Below the pieces are notes generated by a model. It saw only the letters and a list, made by a program, of their open reading frames with translations. It was not told the origin of the DNA and ran no database searches. A stretch of DNA of 64,000 bases from Phaeobacter cretensis (GTDB lineage Bacteria; Pseudomonadota; Alphaproteobacteria; Rhodobacterales; Rhodobacteraceae), in the NCBI RefSeq assembly GCF_047372505.1, contig NZ_JBKBEU010000003.1, forward strand, positions 66,977 through 130,976. The letters are read 5' to 3'. Each line of letters starts with the position of its first letter. Within the stretch, counting starts at the first letter, position 1. The position numbers were made by a program, and so were the translations under genes. Shown in pieces: positions 28,026-36,749 of this stretch.

Positions 28026-28601
28026 ATGTCACGCACCTTCGCATACGCACGTGTCTCAACTTTCGATCAGACACCTGAAAATCAGATCAGAGAGATTAAG
28101 GCCGCCGGGTTCGCCATCGAACCCCATCGCATAATCATGGAGACCATCTCCGGTTCCATGGCAATTGCGCAGCGCCAGGGATTTTCCAAATTACTCGACA
28201 AAATGGAAAAGGGCGACGTTCTGATCGTCACCAAACTCGACAGGCTGGGTCGCGACGCCATGGATGTTAGTACCACCGTTGCTCGTCTGGAAAAAATCGG
28301 AATACGCGTTCATTGTTTGGCCCTGGGCGGGGTCGACCTCACCAGTTCCGCTGGGAAGATGACCATGAACGTCATCAACGCTGTCGCCCAATTCGAACGA
28401 GACCTTCTCATCGAGCGCACCCAATCCGGCCTCGCTCGCGCCAAAGCAGAAGGTAAGCCCCTAGGACGACCATCAGCCCTTTCCGAGGATCAGCAGGCCG
28501 AAGTGAAGCAAAAGCTGGAAAACGGCGAAACAATCTCAGCTATCGCGCGACAGTTCGAGACAAGCAGGCAGACAATCATCCGCGTCAGGGCGCGGCCCTA
28601 A
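28026..28601 (+). CDS. tnpR: Serine recombinase (Tn3 resolvase)
   Basis: This is a 191-residue resolvase. The catalytic serine lies in FAYARVSTFDQ near residue 10. DRLGRDAMD, the arginine-rich active-site segment, is near residues 70-78. The E-helix region ALGGVDLTSSAGKMTMNVINAVAQFERDLLIERT is intact. A C-terminal helix-turn-helix (ETISAIARQFETSRQTIIR) binds res. The stop codon lies next to the right terminal repeat. Confidence 0.94.
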   Translation: MSRTFAYARVSTFDQTPENQIREIKAAGFAIEPHRIIMETISGSMAIAQRQGFSKLLDKMEKGDVLIVTKLDRLGRDAMDVSTTVARLEKIGIRVHCLALGGVDLTSSAGKMTMNVINAVAQFERDLLIERTQSGLARAKAEGKPLGRPSALSEDQQAEVKQKLENGETISAIARQFETSRQTIIRVRARP

Positions 28602-28866
28602 TCCTATGTCGCATTACGTACCTTTGTTGGGATAGACCCAACGTTGGTTCACGCGAGCGTCTTTTTGTTACTGAAACGGTTGTCAAAGAGTAACCGAGCG
28701 AGCAGTTGCATGCGATCGGCACATAGGCGGCAACGAAAATGGACATTCAAGCAAGCCGTCGCGCAGATCCGACAAGATCACATAGCAACCAATGCATCAC
28801 GAGAGGATTTTGTCACACGCTGCCAAGCGCCCTTTGTTTTACCAAGTGGGTGAGGGTCATGCTCAC

Positions 28867-29646
28867 TTAGCTTAAGCGCCCATAGAACGTCATCCGAGCA
28901 GCTTCAGAGAGTTCCACACCAGGCTCCGAGTTATAGGCCAAAACGGCCAGGATGCGTGTCAGGTCGCCTTCATTAGGAGCTACTCTGTGAATCGAGTTGC
29001 GACCACGGAAAAAAACCAAGGTCCCGGCATCGGCCTCCACTGTTTCCACCGGGGTTACTCCGTCGAGCACCATGTCGACCTTGTCAAAACCCATTTCACC
29101 TGAATCGGCATCGCGAACAGCATTGACATACTCGAACGTCCCACCCTTTTCCGGGGGTTGCACCATCAGCGTGATGGCAAAGGATGAATTGTCAAAGTGC
29201 CAACCAAGTTCTTCACCCTTTTCGGCAAAGTGCAGGTTGATGGACGACAGCGGGTCGGCATATTCATGCATCTCTTTCTCGCCAAGCACCTCACACAGGA
29301 AGTCACGGAAAACCGGGTCATTGTAGAGCGTGCGCAGAGGCGAGTTCTGCGGCATCAAATCATCGGTAATGCACCCTTTGGATGATGTGACAAGACGGTT
29401 GCGTGCGTGCTCATCGGGAAGGTCTTCATCCTGGTGGGTCAAGTAGACATTGTGCTGTTTTGTGGATTTGAACACCTTGCCCTTGTTGGCGAGCCCTTCA
29501 TCGCGAACTGCTTCAATTGCGGCCGGCCGCACAAACCCCGGCATCACGAATACACCCGTTCTATCGAATTCTTCTTTGCTGGCGGTGCGAAAACCCGCGT
29601 CGGCTATAGGATAGGTTTTGAGATCGATAATGTCATGAAGTTCCAT
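28867..29646 (-). CDS. Phytanoyl-CoA dioxygenase-like Fe(II)/2-oxoglutarate oxygenase
   Basis: This 259-residue protein has a double-stranded beta-helix metal site: His150 and Asp152 (GWHFDNSSF), His220 (RNSIHRVAP) and a 2-oxoglutarate-binding Arg231 (LTRILAVLAYN). Such enzymes hydroxylate or demethylate small molecules. An AGGAGAA ribosome-binding site supports the start. It is transcribed divergently from the LysR gene across 108 bp, so the LysR protein probably controls it. In this island a role in oxidising an N-methyl compound or its precursor is plausible but unproven. The 227 bp between the transposon and this gene show no gene. Confidence 0.82.
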   Translation of the reverse strand: MELHDIIDLKTYPIADAGFRTASKEEFDRTGVFVMPGFVRPAAIEAVRDEGLANKGKVFKSTKQHNVYLTHQDEDLPDEHARNRLVTSSKGCITDDLMPQNSPLRTLYNDPVFRDFLCEVLGEKEMHEYADPLSSINLHFAEKGEELGWHFDNSSFAITLMVQPPEKGGTFEYVNAVRDADSGEMGFDKVDMVLDGVTPVETVEADAGTLVFFRGRNSIHRVAPNEGDLTRILAVLAYNSEPGVELSEAARMTFYGRLS

Positions 29647-29754
29647 TGGGTTCTCCTGCGATCAAAGTGATGTCTGAGATTTTGTAGCGGGGCGCGAAAG
29701 AAAACAAAAACTGTTTTTTATTGCCTTTGCAGTGAAAAAAGTTATCCAAGTGCC

Positions 29755-30669
29755 ATGGTCGAGATCACGCTCAAACAATGCCGTTACTTCAAAGCTGTAG
29801 CTCTAAAAGGGGGTATCGCACCGGCGGCGCAAGTCATCGGTATCTCACAGCCAGCTGTGGCCCAAGCCATCTCCAAACTGGAAGATCAAACAGGCCTTGT
29901 GCTGTTTCGGCGGCTTCACGCACGCGGAATGGAGCTGACTGCACAGGGCACCGAGTTCCTTCGGTATGCCGAACAGATGTTGGTTTATGCAAAGCAGATG
30001 GATGTTGCTGTTGCAGACATAGCTGCGCACAGAGTAGGGACGCTGCGTTTAGGGTGCTTTCAGTCGATTGCGCCATTCTATCTGGCACGAATTTTGAGGG
30101 AATACCGGGTGAAAAACCCGGGTGTTGTGCTTGATGTTCACGAACGATTGCAGGACGAGTTGCTCATCGCCCTGGATAGGAACGAGATTGATCTGGCGAT
30201 TCTTTATGACCTTGGAATTGATGAGGCCCAATTCCACATGTGGCCACTCGCTAGGTCGTGCCCATATCTGATTGTGCCGCCGGACCACCGTCTGGCATCA
30301 CGAAAAACTGTGTCTGTTGGCGAAATTGACGGTGAGGATTTTATACTTTTCGATGCCCCGCGAAGCCGAGAGTATTTTCTTGGTCTGTTCGCGAAATTCG
30401 ATATTGAGCCAAAGGTTGCCTTCCGCTCATCCTCAATTGAATCAGTGCGATGTAATGTTGCGAACGGGCTTGGGATCTCGCTTTTGTCGATGAAGCCAGC
30501 CGAGAACACGACCTATGATGGCGGCCGGGTTGTACCGGTCCAACTCGACGACGCACTTCCACCGACGCATATTGTGATGGCCTCGAACAAAGAGGCCCCA
30601 AAGAATTCTCTGGTTGGTCCGTTTGTGACCTTTTGCCAGGATCTGTTTGGGAATTCTCTAAGCGACTAG
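29755..30669 (+). CDS. LysR-family transcriptional regulator
   Basis: This is a 304-residue regulator. The winged helix-turn-helix spans about residues 5-63 (YFKAVALKGGIAPAAQVIGI then SQPAVAQAISKLEDQTGLVLF). The effector-binding domain follows from about residue 90 (GTLRLGCFQSIAPFYLARIL). It is divergent from the 2-oxoglutarate oxygenase gene, the usual arrangement for a LysR protein and its target. The effector is unknown. Confidence 0.9.
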   Translation: MVEITLKQCRYFKAVALKGGIAPAAQVIGISQPAVAQAISKLEDQTGLVLFRRLHARGMELTAQGTEFLRYAEQMLVYAKQMDVAVADIAAHRVGTLRLGCFQSIAPFYLARILREYRVKNPGVVLDVHERLQDELLIALDRNEIDLAILYDLGIDEAQFHMWPLARSCPYLIVPPDHRLASRKTVSVGEIDGEDFILFDAPRSREYFLGLFAKFDIEPKVAFRSSSIESVRCNVANGLGISLLSMKPAENTTYDGGRVVPVQLDDALPPTHIVMASNKEAPKNSLVGPFVTFCQDLFGNSLSD

Positions 30670-30696
30670 GGTGGTTTTGCGAAGAAGCTTCATTCT

Positions 30697-31188
30697 TCAG
30701 TCCAAATGATCATGGAGCTCGCGGCGTTTGACAAGCGCACGCAAAAAATCTGCCAGCGATTGCGCTTGGCTGCGATCAATTGTAATATGAATATCCCGAG
30801 TGATATCCCACCACATCAGCACAGTAAATTGACCTAGCCCGCAGCGGACCGTTCCAGCCTGCCGGGCCGCGGCGGATTGCAGATCGGCGGTGCAATAGTC
30901 GGCGAGAAAGCGCAATGAGCCGTTGCCTCGCAAGCCCAACACGACAACCCCATGGCCAATATCCGTGCCTTTGGGGAGGCTGTCGGCGTGCTCGGAAACG
31001 TACCAAATGCGATCGGGCCAGTGACGCAGGCGGGTGACCGGGCCATCGCGCTGGCACTGTCCAAAAGCAGGTGAAGCGCTGCTGTCGGCTGTCTCACATA
31101 TCTCTAGCACGTGTTCGAAAAGCTGCAGCCCCAGGCCAAACGGGCCGTTGGCATCGGTTGCAGGTGACCTGAGAGATCGATCATCCAT
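30697..31188 (-). CDS. soxG: Sarcosine oxidase gamma subunit-like protein
   Basis: This protein of about 163 residues begins MDDRSLRSPATDANG and overlaps the alpha-subunit stop by 8 bp. It resembles the small GcvT-like gamma subunit of heterotetrameric sarcosine oxidase, with a C-terminal segment FTVLMWWDITRDIHITIDRSQAQSLADFL. The gamma subunit is poorly conserved, so the assignment depends partly on its position after soxA. An in-frame ATG at 31212 would give a slightly longer protein. Confidence 0.78.
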   Translation of the reverse strand: MDDRSLRSPATDANGPFGLGLQLFEHVLEICETADSSASPAFGQCQRDGPVTRLRHWPDRIWYVSEHADSLPKGTDIGHGVVVLGLRGNGSLRFLADYCTADLQSAAARQAGTVRCGLGQFTVLMWWDITRDIHITIDRSQAQSLADFLRALVKRRELHDHLD

Positions 31189-34045
31189 GTAGGCGTTCTC
31201 CATCAGGGTCATAGAAATGTGGTGAGGTCACTTCGACCTCAGTCGAAACTCCAGCCACCGGAGACGTCACCCAAAGCCGTTCGCCGTACCGTGTGTGACC
31301 GCTATCAAGGTAAGCCAGTGCGATGTTATGACCTAGGGTGGGGCTGTTCACTGCGGCGGTCAGAAAACCCAAAATCGTTTGGACGCGCCCGGTCAGCGCC
31401 TTGGCGGTCAGATGACCACCCGGCGGGATAACCGCACCAAGTTCAATCGGTTTCAGCCCAACAAGTTGCGGCCGGTCTGGGGCTTGCAGGGCAGCGCGAG
31501 CGAGCAGCGCCTTGCCTAGAAAGTCCTTCTTCTTCGAAACCATGCGGCCAAGACCCAGATCGTCAGGCGTGCGGCGCCCGTCAATCTCTGTCCCAATAGA
31601 CAGATGGCCCTTCTCGATACGCAGAACATCTAGCGCCTCGAGCCCATATGGGGTGATGCTCCATTTGGCGCCTTCGGTCATCACCCGGGCAAAGAGTGTT
31701 TCGGCAAACCCGGCAGGGACGTTCAATTCATAACTCAGTTCCCCAGAAAAGCTGACTGAGAAGGCACGTAGAGGCAGATCTCCGCCAAGCATGCTCTCAC
31801 GTACCGAAGCAAAGGGAAAAGCCTGGGACGACGTTTCAAAGTCGGGGGAAAGCGCATTCAACAGATCGCGGGCCCGTGGCCCGGCAATAGCCAGTGAGGC
31901 CCATTGCGCGCTTACATCGGTTAAATGCACATTGAGTTCGGGCCAGTCGACCTGCACCAGTTTGCGCAGATGCCGCCAAACAGATCCGGCATTGGCCGTT
32001 GTCGCGGTGACTAAGAAATGATCAGGCGCGATACAAGAAATGGTGCCGTCATCGAAAACAATTCCGTCTTCGCGAAGCATCAGCCCATATCGCAGGCGAC
32101 CTGGCTTGATCGCAGCAATCCCATTGCAGTAGACCCGCGACAGGAAGGTCAGTGCATCAGCACCGCGGACTTCGAACTTGCCCAGCGTCGACATATCGAC
32201 GCAACCAAGGCTGCTCCGCACAGCGATGACCTCGCGCGCAACTGCGTCGGCCATGTTCTCGCCTGGTGATGCGAAATACCGGGAATAGAGCCAGTCGCCC
32301 GAGGTTTGGAAAACACAGTCTACAGTTTCGAAGGCCCGGTGAAACGGCGTACGCCGCGCGGGCACCATGTTCTGTCCGGTCTCGGCCCCCACCAGCGCGC
32401 CAATACTCACCGGAGAATAGGGTGGGCGAAATGTCGTATGGCCGATCTCGCAAGTGGCGCGACCGGTGATCTGAGCGACCTCTTCAATACCATTTGTCCA
32501 GCTAGTCTTGCCCTGGTCGGTACCCATGCCCAGCGTAGTGTAACGCTTGACCAATTCGACATCCTCGTACCCTTCACGTACAGCTTGGGCGATGTCGGCA
32601 CGGGTCACGTCGTTTTGCAGGTCTGCAAAGGCTTTTCCCCTACCGGTAGCAAAGGATATTTGCTCAGGGGGTACCGGGTCTGAAAGGTTCGCTGGCATTG
32701 GTTTATGAATGTGCAATTCGCCCAATGCTTGCTGAGCTGCGGCACGTCCTTCTTCCCGAGCGGTTTCCGGTTCGAAGGTGCCTCGAGCACCGCCGATTGG
32801 TGTGACAATCGAATGGACGCCCTCAGGCACCAGCCCAAGCCTGTCACGCCAGACCAGTTTGCCGCCGGCATGCGAGAAAAGATGCGCCGCAGGTGCCCAG
32901 CCACCTGAGACACAGAGTAAGTCACAGGCCAGCGTTTCGCGCTGCCCGTTGGAGCGCTGCAAAACAATACCCGACAAGTGAGCGCGGCCCTTGGCCCGCA
33001 GCAGAGTATCTCCGTCCTCGACCGTCGAGGCGATGGCAATCTCGGCCTCCTGCAGCGCTCGCTTGGTTTCATTGAGTTCAGTCGGATTCGCGATGGCAAG
33101 AACGGCGCGGGTGCCCGGTCTGACGGCGTAGCGGTGGATGTAGCTGCGCACAGCCCCCGCGAGCAGGATGCCTGGGCGGTCATTGCCGGGAAAAACCAGC
33201 GGCTTTTCGATGGCACCGCTAGCAAGTAGGATACGGCGAGCGCGGATTTTCCACATGATCGCACGGGCGGGCGCATCGGGCCGGGTCTCTGTTACCAGAG
33301 CGAGCCCGTGATCGTAGATACCAAACGCCAGCGCGCCGGAAAGTAACCTTACATTCGAGATCGATCGCAGTTCTTTTTCAATGTCCTGAGATATTCCCTG
33401 CCCGATGCCGCCGGTTCTCAGATGGCTGCCGCCCAGTCGCGTATCTCGCTCGACAATCACCGTTGTCGCACCGGCACGTGCGGCGGTTATCGCTGCGGTC
33501 ATGCCTGCGGGGCCGGTACCAATCACCAGGATATCGCAGTGCATTTGGCGCTTATCATAGGATGTACCGTCGAGGTTGGTGTCAACCACACCATGGCCTG
33601 CCATACGGCGGATGATACGTTCATAATGGCGGTGCCAGGCGTTGCGTGGCCACATGAAGGACTTGTAGTAGAATCCGGCCGACAGTAGCTGGGAGCCTGC
33701 CTGCAGTATCGACCCCAAATCGTGGCGCAGAGATGGCCAATGGTTTTGGCTAACAGCCTCGAGCCCTGCACGCAGCGGAACCTCGGTGGCCTTGAGGTTT
33801 GGGGTTGTGCCCCTCTCGTCGGTCACCGTTAGAAGGGCCGAAGGCTCTTCGAGCCCGTCGGACATGATGCCACGGGGCCGGTGGTATTTAATCGAGCGCG
33901 CCACGTGATGCACACCATTGGCCAACAGCGCCGAAGCAAGAGTGTCGCCCTCGTAGCCTTGGAATTTCGTGCCATTGAACCGAAATGGTAAGGGGCGGGA
34001 GCGGTCAATGAGGCCGCCCTGGGGCAGGCGGAAGCTTTGGGTCAT
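31181..34045 (-). CDS. soxA: Sarcosine oxidase alpha subunit
   Basis: The alpha subunit (954 residues) of heterotetrameric sarcosine oxidase binds NAD+ and has a folate-binding GcvT-like C-terminal half that receives the methyl group as 5,10-methylene-THF. The N-terminal ferredoxin-like segment is PLPFRFNGTKFQGYEGDTLASALLANGV. A Rossmann motif CDILVIGTGPAGMTAAITAARAGA follows near residue 170. GcvT-type signatures such as GELSYELNVPAGFAETLFARV and LDVLRIEKGHLSIGTEID are in the C-terminal part. It overlaps soxD by 4 bp. Confidence 0.94.
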   Translation of the reverse strand: MTQSFRLPQGGLIDRSRPLPFRFNGTKFQGYEGDTLASALLANGVHHVARSIKYHRPRGIMSDGLEEPSALLTVTDERGTTPNLKATEVPLRAGLEAVSQNHWPSLRHDLGSILQAGSQLLSAGFYYKSFMWPRNAWHRHYERIIRRMAGHGVVDTNLDGTSYDKRQMHCDILVIGTGPAGMTAAITAARAGATTVIVERDTRLGGSHLRTGGIGQGISQDIEKELRSISNVRLLSGALAFGIYDHGLALVTETRPDAPARAIMWKIRARRILLASGAIEKPLVFPGNDRPGILLAGAVRSYIHRYAVRPGTRAVLAIANPTELNETKRALQEAEIAIASTVEDGDTLLRAKGRAHLSGIVLQRSNGQRETLACDLLCVSGGWAPAAHLFSHAGGKLVWRDRLGLVPEGVHSIVTPIGGARGTFEPETAREEGRAAAQQALGELHIHKPMPANLSDPVPPEQISFATGRGKAFADLQNDVTRADIAQAVREGYEDVELVKRYTTLGMGTDQGKTSWTNGIEEVAQITGRATCEIGHTTFRPPYSPVSIGALVGAETGQNMVPARRTPFHRAFETVDCVFQTSGDWLYSRYFASPGENMADAVAREVIAVRSSLGCVDMSTLGKFEVRGADALTFLSRVYCNGIAAIKPGRLRYGLMLREDGIVFDDGTISCIAPDHFLVTATTANAGSVWRHLRKLVQVDWPELNVHLTDVSAQWASLAIAGPRARDLLNALSPDFETSSQAFPFASVRESMLGGDLPLRAFSVSFSGELSYELNVPAGFAETLFARVMTEGAKWSITPYGLEALDVLRIEKGHLSIGTEIDGRRTPDDLGLGRMVSKKKDFLGKALLARAALQAPDRPQLVGLKPIELGAVIPPGGHLTAKALTGRVQTILGFLTAAVNSPTLGHNIALAYLDSGHTRYGERLWVTSPVAGVSTEVEVTSPHFYDPDGERLHG

Positions 34046-34287
34046 GGCTCAGCCTCCGCCACGAATTCATGTGTGCGCTGATCGCGCCGCAAGGTGATCC
34101 AGCACTCGCATCCCGCTTCGTGGTACCAGAGCTCTTCACAGACCGCTTGCGCGCCGGGGCGTAGATGCACCGCCATGTGCCAGTGCGACGTAGAGCCGTC
34201 TAGCGCGGGCAGGGGGCTCCTTATCCCTCCATAGGAAAACTCGGATTGTTCACGCGGTCCGCAATGGGGGCAGTGGATCAACAACAT
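34042..34287 (-). CDS. soxD: Sarcosine oxidase delta subunit
   Basis: This 81-residue zinc-binding subunit starts MLLIHCPHCGPREQSEF. The Cys-x2-Cys pair at residues 6 and 9, with later His and Cys residues in WYHEAGCECW, matches the zinc site of the delta subunit. It sits between beta and alpha as usual and overlaps soxA by 4 bp. Confidence 0.93.
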   Translation of the reverse strand: MLLIHCPHCGPREQSEFSYGGIRSPLPALDGSTSHWHMAVHLRPGAQAVCEELWYHEAGCECWITLRRDQRTHEFVAEAEP

Positions 34288-34297
34288 CGCAAACCCC

Positions 34298-35563
34298 TTA
34301 ATGCAGCCAAGGGTAGGGGCCGATACCGGCGTCGTCGATCAGTGCACCGGACTCAAACCGATCAAGCGAGAAGGGCGCAAGCAGATCGGAGACCTGTCCG
34401 CTGGCCAAAGTAGCCGCCATTTCGTGGCCGACAGCGGGCGTTGCTTTGAACCCAGCATATCCCCATCCCGCATTGATCTTGAGCCCTTCAATTGGCGAGT
34501 TACCGATGATGGCATTGCCATCCATTGTCATGTCTGCTGTGCCCGACCAGTGCCGCATCAATCGTAGTCGTGTGAGAAATGGAAACATCTGCACCGCACG
34601 GGCCAAAGTATCCTCGATAGTGCTGAAGGCACCGCGCCTGGCTGTAGAGTGAACACCGTCGGTCATTCCACCAAGAACCAGTTCCCCCTTATCGGTCTGG
34701 CTGACATAAGAAAGCCCGGCATTATAGTTGACTACGCAATCAAGCACCGGCTTGACCGGCTCGGTTACGAAGGCTTGCACATTAACGGGTGTGACGGGCA
34801 GGGGAAATCCTGCCAAATCCGCCAGCCGGGCCGAAGCACCTGCAACCGAAACCATCGCCTGATCGCATGAAACCTTTCCCATCGCGGTCTCTACCGCATT
34901 TAAACGACCGTTTCGGATGTCGAACCCGATGACCGGGCAGTTCTGAAAGACATGCACGCCAGAGGCCGCGGCCTTCCGCGCAAATCCCCACGCCACCGCA
35001 TCATGCCGGACGATACCGCCTTTCTCCTGCACGAGCGCGCCCGAAACAGGAAACCGGTCATCTGATGAAAGGGAGAGTTGCGGTACTCGGGTCCTGAGTT
35101 CATTCCGTCCAAGAATGCGAGCATCTGCACCGCGCAAGTTCATGGCATTGGCGCGTAGAACAAAGTGTTCAAGCTGACCATCCGAATGGGCCAAATCAAC
35201 ATAGCCCCTCGGTGAATACATAAGATTGAAGTTCAACTCCTGACTGAGATCGGACCAAAGGTCCAACGCTAGATTTTTCAGTCCGAAACTTGCTTCAAGT
35301 AGATAATCCGACCGAACGATTGCTGTGTTTCTCGCAGTGTTTCCACCACCCAGCCAACCGGCTTCGAAGACGGCGACACTTGAAATTCCTTGTTTTTTGG
35401 CAAGGTAATAGGCAGTCGCCAGCCCATGCCCCCCGCCTCCGACAATTACAATGTCATAGCTGGGAAGTGGATCGCAGTCTGGCAGTATTTTCTGCCATCG
35501 ACGATGTCCGCTTAATGCGTGCCAGGCCAGCGAAAACCCGGAATATCTGGTTTGCTTTTGCAT
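34298..35563 (-). CDS. soxB: Sarcosine oxidase beta subunit
   Basis: The beta subunit (about 421 residues) carries the FAD and covalent flavin site where sarcosine is oxidised to glycine. The Rossmann motif is YDIVIVGGGGHGLATAYYLA. The amine-oxidase-type segments NTAIVRSDYLLEAS and GWGYAGFKATPAVGHEMA are present. The start at 35563 (MQKQTRYSGFSLAWHAL) is preferred because the alternatives at 35596 and 35611 would put the coding region next to or inside the operator at 35599-35616. Confidence 0.93.
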   Translation of the reverse strand: MQKQTRYSGFSLAWHALSGHRRWQKILPDCDPLPSYDIVIVGGGGHGLATAYYLAKKQGISSVAVFEAGWLGGGNTARNTAIVRSDYLLEASFGLKNLALDLWSDLSQELNFNLMYSPRGYVDLAHSDGQLEHFVLRANAMNLRGADARILGRNELRTRVPQLSLSSDDRFPVSGALVQEKGGIVRHDAVAWGFARKAAASGVHVFQNCPVIGFDIRNGRLNAVETAMGKVSCDQAMVSVAGASARLADLAGFPLPVTPVNVQAFVTEPVKPVLDCVVNYNAGLSYVSQTDKGELVLGGMTDGVHSTARRGAFSTIEDTLARAVQMFPFLTRLRLMRHWSGTADMTMDGNAIIGNSPIEGLKINAGWGYAGFKATPAVGHEMAATLASGQVSDLLAPFSLDRFESGALIDDAGIGPYPWLH

Positions 35564-35598
35564 CGTGTGACGGCTTACAGTTTTTGAAAGTTTCATTT

Positions 35599-35616
35599 GA
35601 ACTGTGATCACAGATT
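35599..35616. promoter_or_regulatory. Palindromic operator 1 (soxB / M29-like gene)
   Basis: The sequence GAACTGTGATCACAGATT matches the local consensus AATCTGTGATCACAGATT, with the core CTGTGATCACAG perfect. It lies between divergent genes, about 36 bp before soxB and 42 bp before the plus-strand gene at 35658, so it can control both directions. The GntR regulator encoded nearby is the likely binder. Confidence 0.75.
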
Positions 35617-35657
35617 GTGCATATCTTGTTCGGAGTCAATTGCTTTCTGGAGAGGGT

Positions 35658-36734
35658 ATGGGTGAAATCGTAATTCGGGACAGCGTGCGAAACCTGCTTG
35701 TTCAATGTGCAGGAGCACAAGAGAATGATCGTGTTCTGGTGGTTGGTGAGGCGGGCTCAAACACGTTTTTTGAACCGCAGTTAGCGATAGACTTCGCGCG
35801 TGAAGCAACGGAAATAGGGTTCCGAGCCTCGCATATTTTGGCGGAGCCGGTTGTCTCTGCGCAGGAGTTTCCCACCACTGTTGCGGCGGCCATGGCCGAG
35901 GCGGACATTACGGTGTTCTTCTCCCGGCTTGGCGACCAAGTTCGATTTCTTGCCAGTCCGGGCAAGGGCGGCAAGGTGATGAGCTACGCACTAACTCGAC
36001 GGCATATGGCGTCGGACTTTGGCGCGACAGATTTTGCTACGACCGAATATATACTCGAGCAACTTCTGGAGGTGATCTCAAGCGCCTCTAGCTATCGCAT
36101 ATTCAAAGCAAACGGTACTGACCTGGTCGGTGAGATACGAAATAGCAGCGAAGAAACCGATCTGATCCCATTTTCACTCAAGCTTTTCCCGACAATGATC
36201 TTTCCGCCGATCGGGTTTCGCAACCTGAGCGGAACACTATTGGTTGAGGATTTTACGCTGTCTACTTCGACGCGCGCCTATCAAAACAGCGTGTTGATGA
36301 TGACTTCACCCGTGAAATTGACCATCGAGAGCGGGCGGATCGTAGCTTTCGAAGGCGAGACGGAAATGATCGCGGCATTGAAGGAACAGTGTCGCCGCGC
36401 TGCGTCGATCACCGGCGGTGACCCATTCCGGTTAAACTCATGGCACACAGGCGTGAACCCATTTACGTTTTTTGAGGGTGATCCCTTTGCTAACCTTGAG
36501 CGGTGGGGCACAGTCGCCTATGGCTCGCCTAGATACACGCATATTCATGCCGCCGGGCAGGATCCTGGCGACTTATCCTTTCAGCTCTTTGATGCCAGCA
36601 TCGCCTTTGATGACGAATGGATCTGGAAAGATGGGCGTTTTGTGTTTCTTGATCGCGAAGACATCCGCGACATGCTTGACAAGGCAGGGCAGGGGCACCT
36701 CACATCGGATATTCGCTATGACATTGGAATCTGA
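35658..36734 (+). CDS. M29-like aminopeptidase/leucyl aminopeptidase family protein
   Basis: This protein of about 358 residues begins MGEIVIRDSVRNLLVQCAG after a GGAGAGGG ribosome-binding site. It resembles the thermophilic M29 metalloaminopeptidase (AmpT/AmpS) superfamily: an N-terminal alpha/beta domain (NDRVLVVGEAGSNTFFEPQLA), a central SGTLLVEDFTLS strand, a mid-region LTIESGRIVAFEGE, and a C-terminal THIHAAGQDPGD with DASIAFDDEWIWKDGRFVFLD that could hold metal ligands. Similarity is distant, and it may have a non-peptidase hydrolase function. It starts a run that continues through the AhpD-like and GntR genes, just after the divergent operator. Confidence 0.65.
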   Translation: MGEIVIRDSVRNLLVQCAGAQENDRVLVVGEAGSNTFFEPQLAIDFAREATEIGFRASHILAEPVVSAQEFPTTVAAAMAEADITVFFSRLGDQVRFLASPGKGGKVMSYALTRRHMASDFGATDFATTEYILEQLLEVISSASSYRIFKANGTDLVGEIRNSSEETDLIPFSLKLFPTMIFPPIGFRNLSGTLLVEDFTLSTSTRAYQNSVLMMTSPVKLTIESGRIVAFEGETEMIAALKEQCRRAASITGGDPFRLNSWHTGVNPFTFFEGDPFANLERWGTVAYGSPRYTHIHAAGQDPGDLSFQLFDASIAFDDEWIWKDGRFVFLDREDIRDMLDKAGQGHLTSDIRYDIGI

Positions 36735-36749
36735 CGAGGTCGGGCGAAC

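Larger units (their letters stand above)
24781..28639. mobile_element. Complete Tn3-family transposon
   Basis: The element is 3,859 bp long, with terminal repeats of 37 bp (24781-24817 and 28603-28639) matching at about 32 positions and sharing CCCAACAAAGGTACG. It contains a full-length transposase on the minus strand and a divergent serine resolvase, with a res region between them. The left flank is ACTTG and the right flank is AACGT, so the copy itself has no matching target duplication. No passenger genes are inside. Confidence 0.9.
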
